Source of the DNA: Phycisphaerae bacterium
Lineage (GTDB): Bacteria > Planctomycetota > Phycisphaerae > Sedimentisphaerales > Anaerobacaceae
Reading direction: 5' to 3'
Assembly: GCA_017993835.1 (NCBI GenBank)
Contig: JAGOLX010000023.1
Coordinates: forward strand, 1-64,000
Length of the DNA: 64,000 nucleotides
The translations under genes were made by a program, and so were the position numbers. The notes under the pieces are model-generated. The model had not been told where the DNA came from. It saw nothing but the letters and a program-made list of their open reading frames with translations, and did not search any database. Below are positions 17,927-26,781 of the stretch, piece after piece; positions within the stretch are counted from its first letter, which is position 1, and every line of letters starts with the position of its first letter.

Positions 17927-18919
17927 TCACATCTCCCGATACAGGACAATATCGACCGTTCCGGCCTGTGTGTTTCTCTGCAAAAGCGCCTCGACCAAAC
18001 ACTGGCGGTCGGCCGTACTTGTCTGCGACCGGACGCGGTAGAATCGCTCCGTCGGTCGGACGGCGATTTGACCCTGGATGGCCCGGTACACGTTATCGGT
18101 CATTCCCGGCATGCTGCGGATCTGTGGGAGGCTCTCGAAGGGCCGGAGCTTGCGCTGATTGAGGATTATCTGAGCCATCGCGCCGTCTATTTGTTCCGAC
18201 AGGGACTGGATGACGAGATCGGGCGCCGTGTTGATGTTGATCTTCCCGTCGCCCGCGCACGTCAGATAGGGGCGCAGGCGGTTCAGGACTTCCGGCGTGA
18301 CGCCATTGACCCCGAACAGGTCGTCCACCGAGTCGAGCGGCTGGTTCCGGCACCGACCGGGGGGCGACAGCGACTCGTAATAGCCGTCCTCGGCCCCGGT
18401 GTTCTCCCGCTGGACAAAGGGCAGGCACGTCACTTCGTCGTCCGAGTCGATCCAGTCGATGATGCACGGGACGATGCCATAGCCGATCCTCTTGGACGGG
18501 TCCTTCCGTTGCGCATTCAACAGGTCGATGAGGCGCAGCAGCCGATCTATGCTTCGGCGGTCGATCTGTCCGTCCGCGCTCTTGAGGCGGTTGACGTTGA
18601 GCAGGCCGCTCTCGTCGATGACGGTGAGGGAGCACTGCGCGTCCTCGACGGGGAACGTGCTCTCGCCTGCGAGCAGCCCGGCGAATCGCGAGTCTGTCCC
18701 GAGGTCGTCCGTGTCCCGAATGGCCGCCAGCGCGATCTGGAGGCCTGTCCGGGCTCCATTGGCAACCTGCTCCATCGTCTGGAAGCCATCCGCGGTGTTC
18801 AGGCGGGTCCGTGCCGTCTGGTTGAAGCCGAACAGCAGAGCGGAGAGGATGAGGACCGCCCCGAGCACGACGATGAGAATGAACCCGTCTCGTCTGTGGC
18901 CTGAAGGTATTCTGGTCAT
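17927..18919 (-). CDS. gspK: Type II secretion minor pseudopilin GspK
   Basis: The protein has 330 residues. The ATG overlaps the end of gspJ by 4 bases (ATGA). The N-terminal helix (RRDGFILIVVLGAVLILSALLFGF) lacks Glu at position 5, as is normal for GspK. The large globular domain with helix-hairpin-helix-like repeats (DLFGVNGVTPEVLNRLRPYL; ININTAPDLVIQSL; IRSMPGMTDNVYRAIQGQ) is characteristic of the family. GspK caps the pseudopilus tip with GspI and GspJ. A longer upstream frame exists but overlaps gspJ and has no start support. Confidence 0.9.
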   Translation of the reverse strand: MTRIPSGHRRDGFILIVVLGAVLILSALLFGFNQTARTRLNTADGFQTMEQVANGARTGLQIALAAIRDTDDLGTDSRFAGLLAGESTFPVEDAQCSLTVIDESGLLNVNRLKSADGQIDRRSIDRLLRLIDLLNAQRKDPSKRIGYGIVPCIIDWIDSDDEVTCLPFVQRENTGAEDGYYESLSPPGRCRNQPLDSVDDLFGVNGVTPEVLNRLRPYLTCAGDGKININTAPDLVIQSLSEQIDGAMAQIILNQRKLRPFESLPQIRSMPGMTDNVYRAIQGQIAVRPTERFYRVRSQTSTADRQCLVEALLQRNTQAGTVDIVLYREM

Positions 18920-19575
18920 GATGGCCCGCCCGCTTTCTTGACCTGTTGCGTCCGTGGTGTCCCTCGGCAGATGATCGGGACCGTCGTTCCGTAGTGATGC
19001 TCGCGACCCAGTTCGTCCGTGACGGACAGAGCGATCTTGACGGCTTGCGGCATGGGACCGCTTCGCTTCGAGTCCCATTGCGATTGCCAGTTCCGCCCGT
19101 CGTAGAAGCCCAGTTCCACGTTGGTGACGCCGGCGAGCATGGGACGCCAGGTATCGGTGCGTTGCGGGTCGTCCGAGCGGCCCGTCCGTGGCTCGCACGA
19201 GATCGAGAGGGTCCTGCTCGACGGATCATAGCGATAGGCGACCCGGGAGATGCCCGTGGGGCCGTCGTGTTGCTGGCCGAATCCAGCGGTGGTGGCAAAC
19301 GAGAGGATGTCCCCTCGCAGGTTCCGCGGTTCTGCCTGGAACGTTGCGGTCGAGGCCGGAGTCGTCGGCGCGTAGATGCAGCGAATCTGTCGGGCCATGA
19401 TGCGCAGCGCGAGATGAGCCCGCTCGGAGCAGGCCATCCGGCGGCCGTAGACGTCCAGGGATCGGGACGTGGCCGCGTAGCTGCCGTACACCATCGTGAC
19501 GATGGTGCCCACGATGGCCAGCGAGACCAGCATCTCGATCAGGGTGAACGCTCTATGTGCGGTCCTGCGTCTCAC
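18916..19575 (-). CDS. gspJ: Type II secretion minor pseudopilin GspJ
   Basis: The protein has 219 residues. Prepilin motif HRA/FTLIEMLVSLAIVGTIVTMVYG with Glu5 and an Ala instead of Gly before the cleavage site. The body (GRRMACSERAHLALRIMARQ; LSFATTAGF; VTNVELGFYDG) matches the GspJ beta-rich domain. It acts in the pseudopilus tip complex with GspI and GspK. It overlaps gspI by 23 bp and gspK by 4 bp. Confidence 0.9.
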   Translation of the reverse strand: MRRRTAHRAFTLIEMLVSLAIVGTIVTMVYGSYAATSRSLDVYGRRMACSERAHLALRIMARQIRCIYAPTTPASTATFQAEPRNLRGDILSFATTAGFGQQHDGPTGISRVAYRYDPSSRTLSISCEPRTGRSDDPQRTDTWRPMLAGVTNVELGFYDGRNWQSQWDSKRSGPMPQAVKIALSVTDELGREHHYGTTVPIICRGTPRTQQVKKAGGPS

Positions 19576-19978
19576 GAATCTTGTTCTCCGCCACGCACGT
19601 GGTCAACTGGATCTGTCGTTCGCGAGGGCCGTCTCCGCAGGTAACCTCGACTGAGACTCTCCGCAAGCGGTCGAGCCGGACGCCCAGCAACTGGCGCTGC
19701 GAAGCGGGTGCATCCGTGACCTCGGTGCGCCAGCCGAACTGGACGCCGTCGCTTTCTTCGACGCCGGAATGCGTCCCCAACGAGGGATATCCCGACGCGA
19801 GGACCTCCGCCATCTTGGCCTGCGCGAGAAAGACCGCCTGAGTCGTCATCTGCGACTTGTCGGCTACCCGGATGCTGACCAGGTGGAGCTGCAGCAGTCC
19901 GAGCAGGGCGATCGACACGATCGCCAGGGCGGCGACGGTCTCGATGAGCGTGAAGGCGTTGGTTCTCGCGAATCTCAT
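19553..19978 (-). CDS. gspI: Type II secretion minor pseudopilin GspI
   Basis: The protein has 141 residues. Prepilin motif RTNA/FTLIETVAALAIVSIALLGLL, with Ala before the cleavage point and Glu5. The C-terminal domain (VQFGWRTEVTDAP; RLDRLRRVSVEVTCGDG) fits GspI. It is encoded between gspG and gspJ. A 184-bp gap containing degenerate repeats separates it from gspG, the only sizeable gap inside the operon, so it may be transcribed less efficiently than gspG. Confidence 0.88.
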   Translation of the reverse strand: MRFARTNAFTLIETVAALAIVSIALLGLLQLHLVSIRVADKSQMTTQAVFLAQAKMAEVLASGYPSLGTHSGVEESDGVQFGWRTEVTDAPASQRQLLGVRLDRLRRVSVEVTCGDGPRERQIQLTTCVAENKIRETQDRT

Positions 19979-20004
19979 CTCACACCTGCGGACTTCTCTG
20001 TCAT

Positions 20005-20147
20005 GTCATGCCGAACGAAGCGAGGCATCCGGCCCGCGAACGCGTCTGCTCATGGGTACCGTTCCTCCGTTGGCCAAGTCCTTCGCTCTCGCTCAGGATG
20101 ACAGAAGGCTACACCCACGACACCAGATGCTCGCACTCAGGATGACG
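20005..20147. repeat. Degenerate REP-like inverted repeats between gspG and gspI
   Basis: Three related units: GTCATGCCGAACGAAGCGAG at 20005-20024, the reverse-oriented CTTCGCTCTCGCTCAGGATG at 20081-20100, and GCTCGCACTCAGGATGACG at 20129-20147. They resemble the dispersed GTCAT-CCTGAGCGAAGCGAAGG-type intergenic repeats seen in many bacterial genomes (from memory). In RNA the first two could form an imperfect stem-loop. Confidence 0.6.
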
Positions 20148-20162
20148 GGCGTCGCCGTCCGC

Positions 20163-20612
20163 TCAGCCTTCCAGGTTCCAGCTCTCGATGTCCGCGTCCT
20201 TGTCGTTGCCGCCGTCGTTGCCGTCCTTGCCGAGGGACTCGAGGTCGTAGTCCTTGCTGTGAAGGCCGGGACTGAGGTAGATGTACGGATTACCCCAGGG
20301 GTCCCTCGGCACCTTCTCCAGATAGCCGTCGGTGTCGAATCCCTTGAGTCCCGGGTTGGCGACGAGCGCCTGCAGGCCTTCGGCGGTGGTGGGGAAGCGC
20401 CCCGTGTCGGTCTTGAACATCGCCAGGGCTGACTGAATTGCACGGATATCAACCATCGCCTTGGTCCGGCGTGCCTGGTCCGGCTTGCTCAGGATCTTCG
20501 GCATCACCGTGGTTGCCAGCAGACCCAGAATCACGACGACGATCATCAGTTCGATGAGCGTGAAGCCCCTAGCAATTGATGATTTACGATTGATGATTGA
20601 TGATTGACTCAT
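20163..20612 (-). CDS. gspG: Type II secretion major pseudopilin GspG
   Basis: The protein has 149 residues. Leader MSQSSIINRKSSIARG, then FTLIELMIVVVILGLLATTVMP with Glu5. The GspG signature follows: KAMVDIRAIQSALAMFKTDTGRFPTTAEGLQALVANP, then the PRDPWGNPYIYLSPGLHSKDYDLESLGKDG calcium-binding end. It forms the shaft of the secretion pseudopilus after prepilin-peptidase processing; no peptidase gene is in the window. AAGGA lies 9 nt before the ATG. The leader is encoded by repeated ATCATCAATC-type DNA. Confidence 0.95.
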   Translation of the reverse strand: MSQSSIINRKSSIARGFTLIELMIVVVILGLLATTVMPKILSKPDQARRTKAMVDIRAIQSALAMFKTDTGRFPTTAEGLQALVANPGLKGFDTDGYLEKVPRDPWGNPYIYLSPGLHSKDYDLESLGKDGNDGGNDKDADIESWNLEG

Positions 20613-20635
20613 ATCTTGTGGTCCTTACTCGATTC

Positions 20636-21820
20636 TCAGAGCGATTGGTTGATTTCAAAAATCGGCAATAGGATTGCCAACACGATGAACGTGACGATGC
20701 CGCCCATGACGAGCAGGATGACCGGCTCCAGGAGCGAGGTCAGCGTCCGCACGGAAGCCTCCACCTCCGTGTCGTACATCTGGGCGATGTCGATCAGGCC
20801 GTCCTCGATGTTGCCGGACATCTGGCCCGTCGCGATCAGGTGATACACGACCGGGGGGAACATGCCGGTGGCCTTCATCGCGCCGGCGATGTTGTCGCCC
20901 GTGTGTACCGATTCCCGGATTGCCTTCATCGCATCGGCAATCACGCTGTTCTGGATGATTCGCTGGGTGATCTCCATGGCGCTGATGACAGGCAGGCCGC
21001 TCTTCATCAGCGAGCCCAGTGTTCGCGTCAGCCTCGCCAGTTCCAGTCGCAGCAGCAGGGGGCCGAACACCGGAAGCTTCAGGACGACACGGTCCACCCA
21101 GGCTTTGCCCTCGGCGTTCTTGTACATCGCGACGACGGCGACCGCGCCGCCGCAGAGCAGGCCGAGGAGGATCGCGACATACGCCCGCGTGAAGCTGCTG
21201 ATCGAGATTAGCAGGCGGGTCGGCCAGGGCAGCTCCTGCTTCATCTCGGTGAACAGGCGCGTGATGCCCGGGACGACGTAGGCGATCAGGAAGATCACCA
21301 CGCCCGTAGCCACCAGGGCCATCACCGTCGGATAAGTCATCGCGGCCTTGACCTTGGCGACGAGCTGAACGCGCTTCTCCAGGATGTCCGCGACGCGCCC
21401 CAGGACCTCTTCGAGGGCGCCGCTGCTCTCGCCCGCGGAGACCATGCTGACGAACAGCGGCGAGAACACGCCGGGGTGCTTGCCCAGCGCTTCCGCCAGG
21501 CTGATGCCTTCGTTCACGTCGTCGCGCACCTGGCGGATCGCCTCGGCCAGCGGCTTCCTGCGGGCGATCAACGATCCGCCTTTGGCCTCGGCTGGACACT
21601 CCAGTTGCTCCACGAGCGCCGACATCGCGGGCACCAGGGGCATTCCCGCGTGCAGCAGGGCGGCCAGTTGTCGCGCGATGCGGCACAACTCCTTCGTGCC
21701 GGCCCTGTGCAGGATCTCGATGCCCGCCTTCTTCTTTGCAGCAGGGCGATGGACCTCCTGCTCGGCCGCAACCGCGTGGCTTTGAACCTCGTTCATGAAG
21801 TCTGCATCGAGCAGTGGCAT
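20636..21820 (-). CDS. gspF: Type II secretion inner-membrane platform protein GspF
   Basis: The protein has 394 residues. GGGAG lies 7 nt before the ATG, which is immediately after the gspE stop. Two repeated GspF domains are visible: ELCRIARQLAALLHAGMPLVPAM at about 44-66 and LARLTRTLGSLMKSGLPVISAM at about 260-282. Transmembrane helices lie near residues 165-190, 210-230 and 365-390. The usual family length is about 400. GspF sits at the centre of the inner-membrane platform, above the ATPase GspE. Confidence 0.93.
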   Translation of the reverse strand: MPLLDADFMNEVQSHAVAAEQEVHRPAAKKKAGIEILHRAGTKELCRIARQLAALLHAGMPLVPAMSALVEQLECPAEAKGGSLIARRKPLAEAIRQVRDDVNEGISLAEALGKHPGVFSPLFVSMVSAGESSGALEEVLGRVADILEKRVQLVAKVKAAMTYPTVMALVATGVVIFLIAYVVPGITRLFTEMKQELPWPTRLLISISSFTRAYVAILLGLLCGGAVAVVAMYKNAEGKAWVDRVVLKLPVFGPLLLRLELARLTRTLGSLMKSGLPVISAMEITQRIIQNSVIADAMKAIRESVHTGDNIAGAMKATGMFPPVVYHLIATGQMSGNIEDGLIDIAQMYDTEVEASVRTLTSLLEPVILLVMGGIVTFIVLAILLPIFEINQSL

Positions 21821-21821
21821 C

Positions 21822-23420
21822 TCAACTCTCCCGTCCTGCGATTGGCACGCTGTCCTGGGTCACGCGGACGACCTCCTCCAGCGTGGTGGTGCCCGCCAGC
21901 GCCCTCCGCAGCCCGTCCTGTCTCAATGTCGCCATCCCGTGTTCGATGGCTGTTTGTTTGATGATGTGCGAGCCCTGTCGTCGGACGATCAGGTCCCGGA
22001 TCTGGTCGTCGACGAGCAGCAGCTCGAAGATGCCCGTCCGACCCAGGTATCCGCTCTCCAGGCACTTCTCGCAGCCGGCGCCCTTGTAGAGCTTGACGAA
22101 TCCCTTGGCTGCCTGTTGCAGTTCGCTCCAGGAGACGATCCCGCTCTGGGGATCGTAGGGTTTCTTGCAGCTCGGACAAATCACGCGGACCAGTCGCTGG
22201 GCCATCACCGCGACGACGGTCGAGGAGATCAGGTACGGCTCGATCCCCATGTCGATCAGGCGGGTGAAGGCGGAGGCCGCGTCGTTCGTGTGCAGCGTGC
22301 TGAGCACGAGGTGCCCGGTGAGCGACGCCTGAATCGCGATCTCCGCGGTCTCGCGGTCGCGAATCTCGCCGATCATGATGACGTCCGGATCCTGGCGGAG
22401 GATGTGTCGCAGACAGTTCGCGAACGTCAGGTCGATCTTCGGATGGACCTGCATCTGGCCGATCCCGGGCAACTGGTATTCGACCGGGTCCTCCACGGTC
22501 AGAATGTTCCGCTCCTGGCAGTTCAGCTCGTTGAGCCCGCCGTACAGGGTGGTTGTCTTGCCGCTGCCGGTGGGACCGGTGATCAAGATGATCCCGTGCG
22601 GGATCGCGATGAGACTTCGGAAGGTCTTCAAGAGGTCCGGCCCGAAGCCAATGTCCTCGAGTTTCAGCTCGCCTCGGCCCTTGTCGAGCAGGCGCAGCAC
22701 GACCCGCTCGCCGCCGGCGGTGGGGATCACGGAAACGCGGATATCGACGACCTCGTCGCCGATGCTGACGCGGCTCTGCCCGTCCTGGGGCAGGCGGTGT
22801 TCCGCGATGTTCAGGTTCGCCATGATCTTCAGTCGCGACAGGACGGGACTGACCTGGATCTTGGGCAGGGTCAGGATGTTCCGCAGGACGCCGTCGATGC
22901 GGAAGCGGATCTTCACCTCCTGCTCGTATGGCTCGATGTGGATGTCGCTGGCCCGGCTGTGCACCGCGTGGAACAGGATCTTGTTGACCAGCTTGATCGC
23001 GGGGGCTTTGTCGTCGATGTTGAGCAGGTCTTCCGCCTGCGTTTGAACCGTGCTCGCGAGATCCGCAGTCGCGGCGTTCTCCTGTCCGTCGGCTTCCGGC
23101 GGATCGGGCGAGAAATAGTTCTCTTCCTCGCCGGGACTGAGGTAGTAGCATCGGCTGATTGCCTGGTCGATCTGCGAGGCCTCGCACACGATCCGCCGGC
23201 AGGGCCGGCCCAGGATGCCCACGATCGCGTCGTAGGCTTCGAGGTTCAGGGGATCGGCCAGCGCGACCGCGGGCTCGCCCTTCTCCAGGAGGATGGGGAT
23301 CGCCCGTTGCCTCTTGAGGAACTCAAGGGGCAGCCGTCGCATCAGCTCGGAGCTCAGTTGCTCCGGCCGGATCTGATGCAGCGGTCGGTTCTCCGTTCGC
23401 TCGATCAATCCCTGGGTCAC
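21822..23420 (-). CDS. gspE: Type II secretion ATPase GspE
   Basis: The protein has 532 residues from a GTG at 23418-23420, chosen because CGGAGG lies 7 nt upstream; an ATG at 23462 would overlap gspD. An N-terminal GspE/MshE domain precedes the ATPase core: Walker A GPTGSGKTTT (about 280), Asp box, Walker B (DVIMIGEIRDRETAEIA) and His box (TGHLVLSTLHTND). A zinc-binding tetracysteine (CPSC at about 413, CEKC at about 448) identifies the secretion/PilB-type branch. It hydrolyses ATP on the cytoplasmic face to drive pseudopilus growth. Confidence 0.95.
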   Translation of the reverse strand: MTQGLIERTENRPLHQIRPEQLSSELMRRLPLEFLKRQRAIPILLEKGEPAVALADPLNLEAYDAIVGILGRPCRRIVCEASQIDQAISRCYYLSPGEEENYFSPDPPEADGQENAATADLASTVQTQAEDLLNIDDKAPAIKLVNKILFHAVHSRASDIHIEPYEQEVKIRFRIDGVLRNILTLPKIQVSPVLSRLKIMANLNIAEHRLPQDGQSRVSIGDEVVDIRVSVIPTAGGERVVLRLLDKGRGELKLEDIGFGPDLLKTFRSLIAIPHGIILITGPTGSGKTTTLYGGLNELNCQERNILTVEDPVEYQLPGIGQMQVHPKIDLTFANCLRHILRQDPDVIMIGEIRDRETAEIAIQASLTGHLVLSTLHTNDAASAFTRLIDMGIEPYLISSTVVAVMAQRLVRVICPSCKKPYDPQSGIVSWSELQQAAKGFVKLYKGAGCEKCLESGYLGRTGIFELLLVDDQIRDLIVRRQGSHIIKQTAIEHGMATLRQDGLRRALAGTTTLEEVVRVTQDSVPIAGRES

Positions 23421-23442
23421 CTTTCGGCCTCCGCACTCGGTC

Positions 23443-25671
23443 TCACTTGCTCTTCTTCTCAAGCGCCGGGGCCATTTCGTCCTTCTTGCGGTCCGTCATG
23501 TTCGTCAGGTCTTCCTGCGAGGACATGATGTGCGGCGTGATGAACAGCAGGAGATTCGTCTTCTGCACGAGGTCTCGCTGGTTTTGGAACAGGCCTCCGA
23601 TCAGCGGCAGGTCGCCCAGCAGCGGGACCTTGGTGACCGCCTTCGTCGTGTCGTCGCGGATCATGCCGCCGATGACGATCGTGGCGCCGCTGCCCATCGT
23701 CACCACCGTCTGGGCGGAGCGCTTGGCCGTGATGGGCGTGTCCTCCGACAGGGTGGTGACATCCTCGGTCAGCTTCGTGAACTCGCTGTTGACTTCGAGC
23801 CGGATCAGTCCGCTCTGACTGACGTGGGGCGTGATCTCCAGCGTGATGCCCACGTCCTTATATTCATAGCTCTTGATGACCGTGGCGTCGGTGGCCTCGG
23901 TGCTTTCCGTGATCCTTGCGTCCGTCACAAAGGGCCGGTTCTCGCCGACGACGATCTTGGCCTTGCGATGGTTCGACGTCAGAATCGATGGCGTCGAGAG
24001 GATGTTCACGCCCGACTCGTTCTGCAGAGCGTGGAGGATGGCTCCGATTTGGATGCCGCTGTCGGTCCGCTTCCAGGCGCCGACGTTCAGGCCTTCCGAC
24101 GTGCCCGCCAGGTAATCGACGCGAGGACCGAGGTTCGTCACGCCGAACCCGCGGATGCTGTCGGACACCACCGTGTCCATCGTGGCCCAGTCGATGCCGA
24201 TCTCTCGGAGCGACTCTTCCGTGACCTCCATGATGAGCATCTCGACCAGGACCTGCTCCCGGACGATGTCGAGCTTCTCGACGATCTGGGAAACCACCTC
24301 GAAATCCTGCGGTGAAGCGACGATCACCAGGGCGTTCGTGCTCGGATCGGGCGTGACCTGGATCTGCTGGGAGATGCTGTTGCTGCCGGTCAGTCTCATG
24401 CTCGACAGGGCCTGTTCGAGCGACCGGCTCACCTCGTTGGCGTCGGCGTTCTTGAGGTAGGTCACATGGACGTTGTTCATGCCGGTCGGCCGCTCGATGT
24501 CGAGCTGCGCGATGAGGTCGCTGATGGTTTGTGTTTCCTGCTCGCCGGCGATGACGAGGATCGAGTTCGTTCGTTCGTCGGGCAGGAGGCGGGGACCGCT
24601 GCTCGATGCGCCGGCTGTCTGGGCCCGTCCTGCCTGGGCCGTCGGGCCCTTGCCCCGTTCGAGAATCCGCGTGATCTGCTCGCTGAGCACCTGCGCCGAA
24701 GCGTGCGTCAGCGGGAACAATCGGGCCTTCTCCTTGGAGCCCGCGACGTCGAGCTGCTGGATGATCTGGGCGACGTGATGGAGGTTCGCCGACGTGTCGG
24801 TGATCATCAGGGAGTTGGTCCTTGTGTAGGTCGCCATCTGGGCGCCTGTGGACAGGACGGGCTCGATGATCTGGCTGACTTCCGATACGTCCGCATACTT
24901 CAGTGCGATGATCTGCGTCACGATCCCGTCATTCTTGGGGATGTCGGCCGGGTCGGCGCCGATCCGCACCTGTACGTGATTCTTGGCCGCCTCCGCCTTG
25001 GGGACCACCTTCACGGCGTTCTCCGTCTCGATCGTGGCGTAGCCGTGCACGTCGAGAATCGATTGCAGAAAGGCATAGAGGTCGCCCAGGCGGATCGGGG
25101 TCGGAGACATGACGGTAACCGTGCCGGTCACTCGTTCGGCGGGAATGAAGTTGATCCCGGTGATGTCGCCGATTGTTTTGAGCACGGTCCGGATCTCCAC
25201 GTTGTCGAAATTCACGGAGACCATTTCGTCGGCCATGCCAGGCCGAAGAGAGGGCATCACCTGGGGCACGAGCGTGACCCCGGGTGGTTGCTCGGCCACA
25301 GGTTCCTGCGCCGGGCTGGGAACCGGCGGGGCCAGTTCGACCGGAGTGATGACCTCCTTCTCCGCGAGCCATCGGTTGGCCGGGATGTCCCGGGCCGGAT
25401 CCGCACTGTTTGCCCTTGCCGCGACGGGCGGCTGCGTGATTCGCTGCGGCACGGGCGGCGAGACCTGCGGCGCATTCTCCACCGGCTTTGCCGGCTCGGG
25501 CTGTGTTTGTACGACCGGGGTCGGGGCGGCGGGAGTCTCTGCCGCTTTCTGATTCTGGGTCTGGCAGCCCGACACGGTCGCCAGGGTCCATAATGCCAGG
25601 GCCGACAGTGCCCCGTGTCGGGCGGCACGACCGCCGCCCACGTGTATTCGGATGTGATGTCGCGTACTCAA
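23443..25671 (-). CDS. gspD: Type II secretion secretin GspD
   Basis: The protein has 742 residues. The N-terminus has a signal with a lipobox-like LATVSGC (Cys near 36), so the secretin itself may be lipidated. A Pro-rich linker (about 40-130) precedes the N0 domain (VSVNFDNVEIRTVLKTIGDITGINF), repeated N1-N3 KH-like domains (ALKYADVSEVSQIIEPVLS; VTYLKNADANEVSRSLEQAL) and the C-terminal secretin barrel (about 470-715, ending PLLGDLPLIGGLFQNQ and LLLFITPHIM). It forms the outer-membrane channel. It is 54 bp downstream of gspC and 22 bp before gspE. Confidence 0.95.
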   Translation of the reverse strand: MSTRHHIRIHVGGGRAARHGALSALALWTLATVSGCQTQNQKAAETPAAPTPVVQTQPEPAKPVENAPQVSPPVPQRITQPPVAARANSADPARDIPANRWLAEKEVITPVELAPPVPSPAQEPVAEQPPGVTLVPQVMPSLRPGMADEMVSVNFDNVEIRTVLKTIGDITGINFIPAERVTGTVTVMSPTPIRLGDLYAFLQSILDVHGYATIETENAVKVVPKAEAAKNHVQVRIGADPADIPKNDGIVTQIIALKYADVSEVSQIIEPVLSTGAQMATYTRTNSLMITDTSANLHHVAQIIQQLDVAGSKEKARLFPLTHASAQVLSEQITRILERGKGPTAQAGRAQTAGASSSGPRLLPDERTNSILVIAGEQETQTISDLIAQLDIERPTGMNNVHVTYLKNADANEVSRSLEQALSSMRLTGSNSISQQIQVTPDPSTNALVIVASPQDFEVVSQIVEKLDIVREQVLVEMLIMEVTEESLREIGIDWATMDTVVSDSIRGFGVTNLGPRVDYLAGTSEGLNVGAWKRTDSGIQIGAILHALQNESGVNILSTPSILTSNHRKAKIVVGENRPFVTDARITESTEATDATVIKSYEYKDVGITLEITPHVSQSGLIRLEVNSEFTKLTEDVTTLSEDTPITAKRSAQTVVTMGSGATIVIGGMIRDDTTKAVTKVPLLGDLPLIGGLFQNQRDLVQKTNLLLFITPHIMSSQEDLTNMTDRKKDEMAPALEKKSK

Positions 25672-25725
25672 GTTGTCCTCCGTCGGGGCCTCTGCGACGC
25701 TGCGTCGCGTCGGGGCGCCCTGTTG

Positions 25726-26592
25726 TCATCGATCGAATGACAGTGCTTTGCTCTTGCCATTGCGCAACAGTTGAATATCCACCTTCGATTGAGTCTTGGC
25801 CTTCATAAGGACCTGGAAAGCCTTCTGCTTGTTGGTCAGTTGTTGTCCGTTGACGCTCTGAATGATGTCGCCATTCTTGAAGCCGAACAGCTCGGCCATC
25901 GGGATCTTGTCGAGCCCGCTGATTTGCAGACCCTGCGTCTGGTTGTTCTTCACATAGGGTTCGATGGTCGCCTTGTGGAAGACCTCCGAGATGTAGTCCG
26001 CCTTGATCGGGGGGCGAGCGGTCTTCACGCCTGCCGGCGCGGGTGGCGGCTCGGCCGGCTGCCCTTCGCTGCTCGCGGGGGCCTTATCGCCGCCGGCGGC
26101 GCTGAGCCGGAGGATCAACTGCCGACCCTCGTGACACAGGACCACGGCGTCCCGCTGGATCGCTTCCACTTTGGCCGACGCGACGGTATCTCCGATTCGA
26201 TAAACGCCCGTCGTCTTGGTCTTGATGTCCTGGATGTTCGCTCGGGAGATCGCGGGCCCGCCGACGATGGCGCCGACCAGGCGGAGTCCCAGTTGCTCGG
26301 CGGAAGGCATCGCGTCGAGTTGGGAAGACCCCGAATCCAGCGCAAGCTGATCTGCCTCGTCCGGGCCGGCAAACAGGCTGTTCTCGATGATCGCCCCATA
26401 ATCGCAGGACGATGGTCTCCTCGGGGTCGGGGGAGGCACATCGGCCGGACGCTCGTCGCCGGAGACGACCGCGGGATCGAGCGCACCGATGTGCAGGTGC
26501 CCGGTTATCGCTCTGAATCCGGCGTAGGCCAGTATCACGATGAGCGAAGCCTTGGCCAGCCAGAAGACCTTGATGAACTGTTTCTCATTCAT
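25726..26592 (-). CDS. gspC: Type II secretion GspC-like protein with C-terminal PDZ domain
   Basis: The protein has 288 residues. GAGGG lies 5 nt before the ATG. A short cytoplasmic N-terminus is followed by one transmembrane helix (about 10-28, WLAKASLIVILAYAGF), a Pro-rich linker, an HR domain (about 85-160, LGLRLVGAIVGGP and YRIGDTVASAKVEAIQRDAVVL) and a PDZ-like domain (about 215-285, GLQISGLDKIPMAELFGFKNGDIIQSVNGQ). GspC connects the inner platform to the secretin and contributes to substrate choice. It heads the operon. Confidence 0.9.
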   Translation of the reverse strand: MNEKQFIKVFWLAKASLIVILAYAGFRAITGHLHIGALDPAVVSGDERPADVPPPTPRRPSSCDYGAIIENSLFAGPDEADQLALDSGSSQLDAMPSAEQLGLRLVGAIVGGPAISRANIQDIKTKTTGVYRIGDTVASAKVEAIQRDAVVLCHEGRQLILRLSAAGGDKAPASSEGQPAEPPPAPAGVKTARPPIKADYISEVFHKATIEPYVKNNQTQGLQISGLDKIPMAELFGFKNGDIIQSVNGQQLTNKQKAFQVLMKAKTQSKVDIQLLRNGKSKALSFDR

Positions 26593-26781
26593 GAGAACCC
26601 TCGTCCGAACGTACTTATGCCACAGCGTTCATCGTCCTGCGCCGGTTTGCACTTGATTCGAATGACGCCGGGGTGAACGGTTGTGCGACTCGCACCGGGG
26701 AGACGGTCAGACGCACGGTCTTATCGGTCAGTGTGCGTCCATAGCGTCAGGAAGCTCCGATAAGCACGTCTGTGCCACGGG

